In this document: positions 50,201 through 57,863 of the stretch, piece after piece
Numbering within the stretch: the stretch's first letter is position 1
Layout: each line of letters begins with the position of its first letter
Assembly: GCA_016182905.1 (NCBI GenBank)
Contig: JACPFR010000010.1
Location: forward strand, 1-64,000
DNA: 64,000 bases
Direction: 5' to 3'
Source of the DNA: Elusimicrobiota bacterium
GTDB taxonomy: Bacteria; Elusimicrobiota; Elusimicrobia; UBA1565; UBA9628
Position numbers and translations under genes: made by a program
The notes under the pieces: model-generated
The model's database searches: none
What the model was told of the DNA's origin: nothing
What the model saw: only the letters and a program-made list of their open reading frames with translations

Positions 50201-53200
50201 CCGCGGTCCCCGTCGAGAAGATCGGGGGGACCTTGGTCGGCTACGGCGCGCGCGAGCGCGTCGACAACCACGATTGGAAGATCGGCGCCTCCGATCCGGC
50301 CCGCGCGGCCGAGCTCGCGCGAGAGCTCGCGCGCCGCTCCGACGTGCGCAGCGTCGGCGTGACCCCCGCCGTGCGCCGCGCCCTGATCCCGCCGCCGGCG
50401 CTGCCCGCCAAGGTCTCGAGCCACGGCAAAGCGGAGTACGGCGTCAACGTGGTCCTCGTGAAGTTCGCCGAGGGGACGTCCGAGGACGACATCCGCGCGG
50501 CTCTCTACCGCCAAGGCCAGAACACCCTTTATCACCACGGCGACATGTATACGCTGACCGGAGCGGACGCCGGCCGGGCCATCGAGAAGGCCGCCGGCCT
50601 CGCCGCCGAAGCGAACGTCGAAGCCGTCAAGGTCCATCCGAACATCGCCGCCAAGATGACCGAGGACGAGGAGCCGTACGCCGGCGCCCCCGCCTACGAT
50701 CACGCCCGCGCGGTCATCGTCGAGTTCCGCGAGGGAACGAGCGCCGAGGCGATCAAGGACTACGCCGAGGTTCGCCGCCTGCAGCTGATGCACGCGAATT
50801 TCCGCGGCTCCGAGACCGCCGCCTTGCTGGTGGTGCCCGAGGGCGCCGACATGGACGCGACTTTGCAGCTGCTCGTCGACGAGACGGCCGCCCCGCACTC
50901 GGGGGCCGCGTCCGTCCGCCCGTTCCAGGAGCAGCCCGGCGCGCCGGAGCTGAAGCCGTCGGCCGCCGCCGTGGCGGCCGCCGTCGAGCCGGAGCCCGCG
51001 GCGCCCGCCGCCGTGCGCCGCGACCCGGCGCAGGCGTGGCAGGAGTACCTGCAGAACGTCACCCTCAACGACGGCAAGAGCAAGCTCACCGACAAGCAGG
51101 TCCAGCTCCTGAGCGTCATGCTCAAGCCGCTCGCCCGCCATCCCGAGGACAAGCGGCCGCCCGTCGTCGGCCGGGGGGAGGAGATCAAGCGGATGCTGCC
51201 GATCGTGACCTCCCCGCGCGGCATGCGCAACTCCGTCATCCTCATCGGCGAGGCGGGCGTGGGCAAGACGGCCGTGCCCGAGGGCCTGGCCGAGATGATC
51301 GAGGACGCCGAGGCCGCGACGGCGGTCGATTCGAATGCCTTCCTCCAGTTCGACCGGCTCAAGGGCCGCTGGCTCGTCGAGCTCGACATCAACAAGATCC
51401 TGACCCAGGACGATCCCGTCGGCATGCTGTCGGCCATACTCGACCTGCTCCCGCGCCTCAACCAGGGCGGGCCGTCCCGCGGCAACGACGTCATCGTCCT
51501 GATGGACGAGATCCAGAAGTTCTTCCTCGACAACGCGGGGCAGAAGATCGCCAACGTGCTCAAGGGCCCGCTGCGCGACGGCAAGATCTCGGTCATCGCG
51601 ACGACGACCCGCTCCGAGTTCAAGAAGTTCATCGAGGGCGACGACGCGTTCCGCCGCCGGTTCGAGAAGATCGACGTCGAGGAGCCGACGGTCGCGCAGA
51701 CGACCTCGATCCTCCGCGCGATGAAGTCGTGGCTGCAGAGCCTGCACGACGCGGTGATCCCCGACCAGGCGCTCGTCGACGCGGCGAAGCTCACCGACCA
51801 GTTCGACAAGACGAACTTCAACCCGGACAAGTCGATCAAGGCCGTCCAGGACGCCGCCGAGCTCTCCCGCCCGGACAATCTGCGCGCCGCGATCACGCTC
51901 GACCTGCGCGAGACGTGGGGCGAGCTCGTCGTCGCCGTCAACGAGGCGCGCCAGGCCCTGATCGACAAGGGCATCGCCTCGACCCTCGCGCTGCCGGTCG
52001 ACCTGTACAACAAGGTCGCCGGGCTCGTGAAGAAGGCGGAGTCGCTGTACGGCGAGCGCGAGGCCGTGGCCTCGGGCTCGGGCAAGGTCACGACCGAAGT
52101 GGTGAAGCGGGTGATCGCCGCCAAGACCGGCATCGCGTCCGGCCAGTTGAACCTGGGCGAGGAAGACGCCGCGCGCTACACGAAGATGGAGGAGGAGCTC
52201 GGCCGGCGCGTGATCAATCAGACGCCGGCGATGACGGCCATCGCGAACGCGATCCGCCGCAACAAGGCCGGCCTCTCGAACCCGAACCGGCCCATGGGCA
52301 AGTTCCTGCTCACCGGCCCGACCGGCGTCGGCAAGACCTACCTCGCGAAGGAGCTCGCGCGCTTCCTTTTCAACGATCCCGAGGCCATGATCCGCCTGGA
52401 CATGTCCGAGTACATGGAAGAGCACACGGCCCAGCGCCTGACCGGCTCGCCTCCCGGCTACGTCGGCTACGGCGAGGGCGGCCAGCTCACCGAGGCCGTC
52501 CGCAAGAAGCCCTACTCCGTGATCCTGTTCGACGAGGTCGAAAAGGCGCACACGAAGGTGTTCGACGTGCTTCTTCAGATCCTCGACGACGGCCGCCTGA
52601 CCGACGGGCAGGGCCGCACCGTGGACTTCAAGAACACCGTCATCATCTTGACCTCCAACGCCGGCATGAAGGGCGTAGACGGCGAGAAGTACGCCAAGAT
52701 GCTGGAGAAGATCGACGCGCACAACGCGGCGATCGCCGCCGGCCAGGCGGCCGATCGCGACGCGAAGCCGCTGCCGACCGTCGACGAGGTCAATCAACTC
52801 TGGGACGAGGAGATCGACCTGATGGTCGGCGCGGCCCTCAAGGAGCGCTTCCGGCCGGAGTTCCTGAACCGCCTCGACGAGGATCCGATGTCGAAGAACA
52901 AGTGGATCCGCGTGAACCGCCTGCGGCCCCAGGACATGTCGAAGATCGCGACGATCCAGCTCGAGGAGTTCAAGCGCCTGCTGGCTGACCGGCACGACAC
53001 CGACATCCATTTCGACCAGTCCGTCGTGGATTTCCTCAAGGTCGCCGGCTACAATCCGCTGAACGGCGCGCGCCCGATGACGGCGGCGATCGAGAAGAAC
53101 ATCATCGACCCGCTCGCGAAGTGGATCCTCAGCGAGGCCGAGGCGGGCAAGAACGACATCCGCGGCGCGCAGATCAACGTGACCTATGAGGACGGCAAGA

Positions 53201-55428
53201 TCGTCTTCGCGGCGAGCAAAAAGCCGGAGAAGAACACGGCGCGCGCCACCGTGCAGGGCGCGTCCGAGGCCGTCGCGGCCGAGCTGTTCTCCATCATCGA
53301 GCGGCTCTCCGGCGGCATGGACGCCGAGGAGCCGTCCGAGAACCTGTTCGACCAGCTCATGCGCAAGGCTCTGCCTCCGAAGGAGGGGGCGTCGGCGGCG
53401 GCTCCGGCTGCCTCCGAGCGGACGAAGGCGTTCCTCTCTCCCGGCGCGGGGCTGGCCGTGGACTCCTCCGTGGTCGCGGCCGAACACAACAACTCGAAAA
53501 AGAAGGACGCGGCGACGCGCGCGGCGACGGCCGAGACGATCGCGGCGGTCAAGGCGGCGGGCTGGGACGACAACGTGATTCAGGCGCTCGACACGCCGGC
53601 CTCGGGCCAAGGCGAGGGCTGGCTCAAGCAGGTCGTCAAGCTCGCCAAGGAACAGGCGACGACGGCCGGCTCGGCCTCTCCCGTCACCGTGACGGCGAAA
53701 GTGGAGGCGGAGGCGATCCGCGTCGCCGTCGGCGGCGCGTACGAGCTCTCGGCCGACGATCAGAAGTCCCTGGTCATGCACTTCAGCGGCGCGGCTCCGG
53801 CGTCGTACCTGGCGGCCCAGCAGAAGGCCGACAACCTGAACCTCAGCGCCCGCCTGCTCTGGGACCACAACCTGCTCGACTTGTACCGCCGCCTCGCGGC
53901 GATCCCGGGCGCCCGCATGGGCTTCAAGACCGGGCCCGAGGGCACCCAGATCTGGCTCGAGATCCGCAAGGAGGCCCCGGCCCTCTCGGCGGTGACCAAG
54001 GCGGCCGCGTCAGCGGCCGGGGGTTCCGGCGACGCAGTCGCCGGAGCCTGGACGCCGCACCAGATCCGGGAGATGGCCAAGATCCGCGAGCTGATGATGC
54101 GCGTCATCGACCAGTCGCGCATCTCGGAGAACCAGCGCGACGGCCACGCGATCCGGATCGCCGCGGCCGAGGGCTACGCCATGCTGGCGCAGCCGTCGGC
54201 CGCGGCGACCGCGCGCGGATGGATCGAGTCGAAGAAGTGGGGCGCCGAGACCCTCGAGGCTCCGGCGGAGAACACGTGGTCCTCGCCGAAGGTCGTCAAC
54301 GAGGTCGGCGCGGACTGGCCCTTGGCGATGACCGCGGCGCTCATCTTAGAGCGCTTCGGCGGAGCCGAAGACGTGCAGGTCCTCGAGAACATGGCCCGCC
54401 GCGTGACCGGCACCTCGCACTACGAGGTCCCGGTCCACAACGCGCTCGTGCAGGCGCTGTCGGCCATCTACGCCCGCCTGGGCCTGGCCGCGACGCGCCA
54501 GGCGATGAGCCGCGCCGCCCAGATCAAGGGGGGGCGCACGAACGACATCTCCGAGGCCGCCAACCGCGCCCTCGGCGCGGTCGGCATGCCCGCCGACCTC
54601 GATCACGCGAAGACCGACGCGGACGCCTATCTCGCGATGATGAAGCGCCTCGGCCGCACCGAGGAGCTGCAGAAGATCTTCCGCGACACCACCTTCTGGG
54701 GCACGAACAGCGCCGAGCCCGTGCGCCAGGCCGCGCTCAAGCTCGCCGGCGAGACGGAGACGAGCCCCGAGGCCCTCTCCCGCCTGCACAACATGATGAA
54801 GACGCAGACGAGCTACTCGCGCACCGGCTACGAGATGTCCCGCGCGTGGGCCGCCATGGTCTCCCGCCTCGGGCTCACCCTCGGACTCGGCGACGCGATG
54901 AAGCGCTACCTCGACGCGCGCGGGGTGAAGGACTACAGCCTCGGTTCCAGCTGGCCGATACTCTATGCCTACGTCGTGACGGCCCAGCTGGCCGGCGGCG
55001 CGGACGCCTTGGCGCCCCTCGAGGAGCTGATGGACCAGTCGCCGGCGGACATCGCCAGCGTCAACGAGCAGGCCTACTTCAACTCGCCCGACGCCTGGGC
55101 CCGCGTCCTGGTCCGCTCCGGCAAGTTCGAGGAGTACTCCCGCTCCCAGGGCCTCAACGCGGACGGCTCGCCCAAGCCCTCGAAGCTTCAAGAGATGCTG
55201 ACGAACCAGACCCGGCCGATGAAGACGGCCGCGGCCCTGCGCGCCATCGCCTACGCGCGCGACCCCTTCTTCTCCCGCCGCGCCGCCGAGCCGAAGGGGA
55301 GCGTCCCCGACATCCACCCCGGCGCCGGCTCGGCGTCCTCGTCCACCCCCGCGCGGCCGTGGAACGGCGGCCCCAGCAATCCTCGCTTCCAGGACGGCCG
55401 CTGGCCGCCCTACCACGACATGTTCTAA
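47278..55428 (+). CDS. Giant fusion: M50 site-2 protease, tandem small modules, ClpB-like double AAA+ unfoldase and helical repeats
   Basis: 2716 residues in one frame. A signal-like N-terminus (cleavage near AAQ) leads into an Ala/Pro-rich leader, three GPRWV repeats (127, 143, 158) and a His cluster (about 210). A membrane M50 protease follows (about 255-540): zinc motif HEVAH at 293-297, and NMLPLPQLDGGK with Asp 432. After a helical linker come five similar modules of about 75-90 residues (about 720-800, 811-895, 955-1035, 1053-1130, 1140-1215). Then come two AAA+ domains. D1 has GEAGVGKT (1324-1331) and DE 1410-1411; D2 has GPTGVGKT (1680-1687), the pore loop GYVGYG and FDEVEKAH (Asp 1752). 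D1 lacks the usual Tyr pore loop. The last 450 residues look like HEAT-type helical repeats. The implied job is membrane-linked unfolding and intramembrane proteolysis. A Shine-Dalgarno AGGAGAG sets the start. Confidence 0.9.
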   Translation: MASLRNTKTLKSVVAVIVSGSLMATTTVTPVAAQTFRAGQAAEAGSAARAGFSPSASNGVSAVPSNLSLGSASLVPALSPAVAPTALALPRPAAANADERQGAHQQGARQPAKQPSAPTAPVKKDDGPRWVEGAKQPAPPAAGPRWVKTGKKTPAEAGPRWVRPKKSGVRAALAKYLPFLGLSGREAFDGAADREDGVSDAPAAAKGETHSHSHAAGLSKPSARATAIINDYSIPTPEAARRVGDIRRSAATPIWAKVVAPLAVAAAVAVAIAYGAVPVLTLGAGLVVSVLAHEVAHIAVLHRLGDKTAEHAHSHSLNPFVHIDAVKTVIVPALSLAISSVLLPFPLLLGAGKPVDADFNNLTSPFGGPRSARNAFWVAAAGPATNLLIAGLAFGAAALLPAGGVLALVAAGLWKMNLALAAFNMLPLPQLDGGKILASVLPERFYAKWIFNPKVERGYQGVFRRLYEGPSNVLTWLADFMGVRTQKGINTLANTVTFTALAAFYAAAYFNFALALPLLFLALPCSYDYWCIREKVRSEAAVQDLMELMSQWSAVIVQIAEDLGLESEVSAYETEHAMKNALETLVDEMMAKEEFRALSDDQKLEALMKEYPDKAAEFLKEKAMPEDSLEKIKAVLADPRNGPFYERLKKWFKEHEIFARWDNKHQQGKLKDAMKAADKEKSQGGGAVKLSLLSRLLSAPSIGDEQAPGDPLSKVVAEDSASVNAIAVDVTPGTPQADLERLFAGLEYSATAPAMGYYRIEIANRTDAHLVARRIVRDPAVLRIVVHPGLREAMDIPVPEPVGTPAALRPDWTHKVKLNSGYPQARVRVVFANHPSAMRAFRSLSSPKEMKGQTVVETTVRSAAEAAELARAFVDEADVKTVVVSTFVHNLLLTRGRRAAEAPAAETPAAESGVDASVQGDLPLETPAASPEAPVAETPAVEPEPAYAPGVDEDWQGKVVKEDGLTDQVHVLFDPAVPVEKIGGTLVGYGARERVDNHDWKIGASDPARAAELARELARRSDVRSVGVTPAVRRALIPPPALPAKVSSHGKAEYGVNVVLVKFAEGTSEDDIRAALYRQGQNTLYHHGDMYTLTGADAGRAIEKAAGLAAEANVEAVKVHPNIAAKMTEDEEPYAGAPAYDHARAVIVEFREGTSAEAIKDYAEVRRLQLMHANFRGSETAALLVVPEGADMDATLQLLVDETAAPHSGAASVRPFQEQPGAPELKPSAAAVAAAVEPEPAAPAAVRRDPAQAWQEYLQNVTLNDGKSKLTDKQVQLLSVMLKPLARHPEDKRPPVVGRGEEIKRMLPIVTSPRGMRNSVILIGEAGVGKTAVPEGLAEMIEDAEAATAVDSNAFLQFDRLKGRWLVELDINKILTQDDPVGMLSAILDLLPRLNQGGPSRGNDVIVLMDEIQKFFLDNAGQKIANVLKGPLRDGKISVIATTTRSEFKKFIEGDDAFRRRFEKIDVEEPTVAQTTSILRAMKSWLQSLHDAVIPDQALVDAAKLTDQFDKTNFNPDKSIKAVQDAAELSRPDNLRAAITLDLRETWGELVVAVNEARQALIDKGIASTLALPVDLYNKVAGLVKKAESLYGEREAVASGSGKVTTEVVKRVIAAKTGIASGQLNLGEEDAARYTKMEEELGRRVINQTPAMTAIANAIRRNKAGLSNPNRPMGKFLLTGPTGVGKTYLAKELARFLFNDPEAMIRLDMSEYMEEHTAQRLTGSPPGYVGYGEGGQLTEAVRKKPYSVILFDEVEKAHTKVFDVLLQILDDGRLTDGQGRTVDFKNTVIILTSNAGMKGVDGEKYAKMLEKIDAHNAAIAAGQAADRDAKPLPTVDEVNQLWDEEIDLMVGAALKERFRPEFLNRLDEDPMSKNKWIRVNRLRPQDMSKIATIQLEEFKRLLADRHDTDIHFDQSVVDFLKVAGYNPLNGARPMTAAIEKNIIDPLAKWILSEAEAGKNDIRGAQINVTYEDGKIVFAASKKPEKNTARATVQGASEAVAAELFSIIERLSGGMDAEEPSENLFDQLMRKALPPKEGASAAAPAASERTKAFLSPGAGLAVDSSVVAAEHNNSKKKDAATRAATAETIAAVKAAGWDDNVIQALDTPASGQGEGWLKQVVKLAKEQATTAGSASPVTVTAKVEAEAIRVAVGGAYELSADDQKSLVMHFSGAAPASYLAAQQKADNLNLSARLLWDHNLLDLYRRLAAIPGARMGFKTGPEGTQIWLEIRKEAPALSAVTKAAASAAGGSGDAVAGAWTPHQIREMAKIRELMMRVIDQSRISENQRDGHAIRIAAAEGYAMLAQPSAAATARGWIESKKWGAETLEAPAENTWSSPKVVNEVGADWPLAMTAALILERFGGAEDVQVLENMARRVTGTSHYEVPVHNALVQALSAIYARLGLAATRQAMSRAAQIKGGRTNDISEAANRALGAVGMPADLDHAKTDADAYLAMMKRLGRTEELQKIFRDTTFWGTNSAEPVRQAALKLAGETETSPEALSRLHNMMKTQTSYSRTGYEMSRAWAAMVSRLGLTLGLGDAMKRYLDARGVKDYSLGSSWPILYAYVVTAQLAGGADALAPLEELMDQSPADIASVNEQAYFNSPDAWARVLVRSGKFEEYSRSQGLNADGSPKPSKLQEMLTNQTRPMKTAAALRAIAYARDPFFSRRAAEPKGSVPDIHPGAGSASSSTPARPWNGGPSNPRFQDGRWPPYHDMF

Positions 55429-55456
55429 GCCGCGCCTCTCTCCTCAAGGATAGTCG

Positions 55457-55484
55457 AAAGCCCTCCGGCGACGGAGGGCTTTTT
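55457..55484 (+). terminator. Rho-independent terminator after the giant gene
   Basis: AGCCCTCCG (55459-55467), GCGA loop, CGGAGGGCT (55472-55480), then TTTT. Confidence 0.9.
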
Positions 55485-55544
55485 CATCAAACGGTTCCAA
55501 TTCCTCAATTCCCGGAAAGCCGTCCGCGGCGGTACACTGGCGTC

Positions 55545-56123
55545 ATGCTGAACATCGGGATCATCGTCGGGAGCACCCGCCCGGGCCGCAAGGCGTTGGC
55601 GGTCGCGAAGTGGGTCCACGAGGTCGCCCAGAAGCGCGGCGGCGACCGCTACGAGCTCGTCGACCTCCTGGATTTCGCCCTGCCGCTGCTCGACGAGGAC
55701 GTCCCCGCGGCGGTGGCGGAGGGACAGTACGCGAAGCCGCACACCAAGGCCTGGTCGGCGAAGATCGAGACCTTCGACGCCTACGTCTTCGTCTCGCCGG
55801 AGTACAATCACGGCACCTCCGCGGCCCTCAAGAACGCGCTCGACTTCCTGTACCCCGAGTGGAACGACAAGGCGGCCGGCTTCGTCGCCTACGGCGGCAC
55901 GGGGGGGACGCGCGCCGTCGAGCAGCTGCGGCTCTCCCTGGCCGAGCTCCAGGTCGCGACCGTGCGCAACCAGGTCGTCCTGTCCCTGCGCTCCGATTTC
56001 GAGCGCTTCGAGGTCTTCACGCCCGGCGCCCACCAGGAGAAGGCCGTCAACGCGATGCTCGATCAGCTCGTCGCGTGGGGAGGAGCCTTGAAGACCCTGC
56101 GCAGCGTGCCGAGCGCGCCCTGA
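55545..56123 (+). CDS. NADPH-dependent FMN reductase
   Basis: A 192-residue flavodoxin-fold reductase. The FMN phosphate loop is IVGSTRPGRKAL (about residues 7-18), and the isoalloxazine-binding segment is SPEYNHGTSAALKNALDFL (about 84) with AYGGTGGTRAVEQLR (about 113). It reduces FMN or quinones with NADPH, probably in oxidative-stress defence. The start is fixed by TACACT (55533-55538) exactly six bases upstream. Confidence 0.92.
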   Translation: MLNIGIIVGSTRPGRKALAVAKWVHEVAQKRGGDRYELVDLLDFALPLLDEDVPAAVAEGQYAKPHTKAWSAKIETFDAYVFVSPEYNHGTSAALKNALDFLYPEWNDKAAGFVAYGGTGGTRAVEQLRLSLAELQVATVRNQVVLSLRSDFERFEVFTPGAHQEKAVNAMLDQLVAWGGALKTLRSVPSAP

Positions 56124-56157
56124 CGGCAGGCCCCGGCTGCGGCTCGGCCGTCTGCGT

Positions 56158-57741
56158 TTAAAGTTCGGCGCGCAGGCGGCGCAGCTCTGCGAGGTAGCGG
56201 TGAGTGCGCACCGCGGCGGACTTGGGCGCCGCGGCTTCGGCCAGCGCGGCGTCGAGCGACTTGGCGGCCTCGTCCTTGAGGCCCATGGCCTTGAGTATCT
56301 TCGCCTCGAGGGCGACGGCGCGCAGCCAGTTGTCGCCGTAGCCGGCTTTGACGGCGGCGCGGACGGAGATCAGGGCGGCGGGAAGCTCCTTCTGCTCGAA
56401 CAGCAGCCGCGCGTAGCCGTATTGAAAGGTGAACTCGTCGGGGTAGGCGCCGACGAGGGAGTCGTACAGCGCGCGCGCCTCGTCGAGGCGGCCGGCCTTG
56501 GCCAGGCAGTAGGCGCGCTCCAGGTTCGCGCCGCGCGCGACCTTGAGCTTGGAGGCCTTGGCGTCGGCGCCGTAGGCCTCGGCGGCGCGGGACCAGGCGC
56601 TCTTCGCCAGGTCTTCCTTGCCGAGCGACTCGAGGAAGGACGCCTCGTAGGCGAACATGTCGCCCGGCACGAGGCCGTGCTCGCTGAGCTTGGGATCCGC
56701 GGACCAGCGCGCGACGGAGGCCCGCACGGCGCCCCACAGCGCCTCGCCCGTGGGGCGGTCGCGCTCGAGGAGGTCGCCGGCCCAGTCGGTGAACTCGGCG
56801 TCCTCCGGATACTCGGAGGTCAGCGCGGTCAGCGCGGCGAGCACCCCGACGGCGTCGTCGGCCTTGGCGGCGACCTCCTTGGCGGCGAGCAGCGCCTCGC
56901 GCCGGGCCGCGGGGGCCTTGGCGGCGGCGGCGAGGGCCTCGGCGGGCTCTCCTCGCTCCAGGCGCCAGCGGGCGACGCGGGCGCGGCGCGGGCCGTCCTC
57001 CGCGGGACCGGCCTTCTCGACGGCCAAGGCCGCGACCTCGATCGGCTCGTCCATCAGGCGGCGCGACTCGGCGAGGAAGGCGGCCAGCGCGTCGGGGGAG
57101 CGGTAGCCGACGGCGCGGGAGACCTCCTGGCCGCGCTCGTCGAGCACGAGCAAGGTCGGGTAGCCGCCGATCTTGAAGCGTGCCTTCCACTCCCAGCTCA
57201 ACTCCGCGTCGGCGTCGAGCGCGAGCAAAGTGAAGCCCTCGGCGGCCTTCTGGAAGGTCTCGGTCGGGTAGACGCCTTCCTCCAGCATGTTGCAGGGCGG
57301 GCACCAGATGCCGTAGAAGTGGACGAAGATCGGCTCGTGCGCGCGGCGGGCGAAGGTCACGGCCTTGCCCGGCTCGTTGACGAGGAAGCCGGGGGCGAAG
57401 GGGTGGGGCTTGGGCTCGACCTTCGCCCGCTGGGCGTCCTTCTTCTTGCCGGCGACCGAGACGGTGAAGCGCTCCTGGCGGCAGAAGGTCTTGGCGTCGT
57501 CGCAGACGCTGGCGACGACCTCGACCTCGCCCGACGAGGCGAGCCGGCAGCGGAACACGCGCGGCGTGACCTCGTCGGCCCGGTTCTTGCCGCACTTCTG
57601 GGGCGCCTCGGCGTTGAAGTGATGCCCCGCGATGGGTTTGAGCTCGATGCGCTCGTTGAGCAGCGCTTTGGCGGGGCGTGACTGAACGAGAGTCTCGGCG
57701 CCCGCGGGGGCCGCCACGAGGAGAAGAAGGAGGGTGAGCAT
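56158..57741 (-). CDS. Secreted thioredoxin-fold protein with TPR repeats
   Basis: A 527-residue protein with a signal peptide (LTLLLLLVAAPAGA), an N-terminal domain with four Cys (QKCGKN, FRCRL, SVCDDAKTFCRQ), a thioredoxin domain (about 110-250) with the active site GIWCPPCNMLEE and cis-Pro in GGYPTLLVL, and about 270 residues of TPR-like helices. The CPPC site suggests a periplasmic reductase or oxidase of disulfides, as in DsbD-gamma or DUF255-like proteins. The start is fixed by TTGACG, 17 bases, TAGACT (minus strand, 57748-57753), then six bases, a near-ideal leaderless promoter. Confidence 0.85.
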   Translation of the reverse strand: MLTLLLLLVAAPAGAETLVQSRPAKALLNERIELKPIAGHHFNAEAPQKCGKNRADEVTPRVFRCRLASSGEVEVVASVCDDAKTFCRQERFTVSVAGKKKDAQRAKVEPKPHPFAPGFLVNEPGKAVTFARRAHEPIFVHFYGIWCPPCNMLEEGVYPTETFQKAAEGFTLLALDADAELSWEWKARFKIGGYPTLLVLDERGQEVSRAVGYRSPDALAAFLAESRRLMDEPIEVAALAVEKAGPAEDGPRRARVARWRLERGEPAEALAAAAKAPAARREALLAAKEVAAKADDAVGVLAALTALTSEYPEDAEFTDWAGDLLERDRPTGEALWGAVRASVARWSADPKLSEHGLVPGDMFAYEASFLESLGKEDLAKSAWSRAAEAYGADAKASKLKVARGANLERAYCLAKAGRLDEARALYDSLVGAYPDEFTFQYGYARLLFEQKELPAALISVRAAVKAGYGDNWLRAVALEAKILKAMGLKDEAAKSLDAALAEAAAPKSAAVRTHRYLAELRRLRAEL

Positions 57742-57792
57742 GAAGCGAGTCTACCGCATCGCCCCACGACCGTCAACGGCCCTTGTTCGGGA

Positions 57793-57842
57793 AAAACTAC
57801 TGATAATCGCTATTCCCCGGAACAGTGATTATCAGTAGTTTT
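57793..57842. terminator. 16-base perfect inverted repeat
   Basis: AAAACTACTGATAATC (57793-57808) pairs with GATTATCAGTAGTTTT (57827-57842). On the minus strand it follows the aminotransferase stop and ends in a T run, so it can terminate the transporter operon. Its perfect symmetry would also suit a regulator site upstream of the thioredoxin gene. Confidence 0.6.
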
Positions 57843-57863
57843 CTGAGGCGCTGTTCGTCGGGC

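Noticed and set aside
47233-53868. A 2211-codon minus-strand open frame opposite the giant gene
   Set aside because: Same cause. The plus frame has clear M50 and AAA+ motifs, while the minus frame is a low-complexity Arg/Leu/Val/Asp/Gly string.
47278-55428. Splitting the giant gene into separate protease and ATPase genes
   Set aside because: There is no stop, internal ribosome-binding site or promoter between the parts, and the linker modules are coherent protein sequence.
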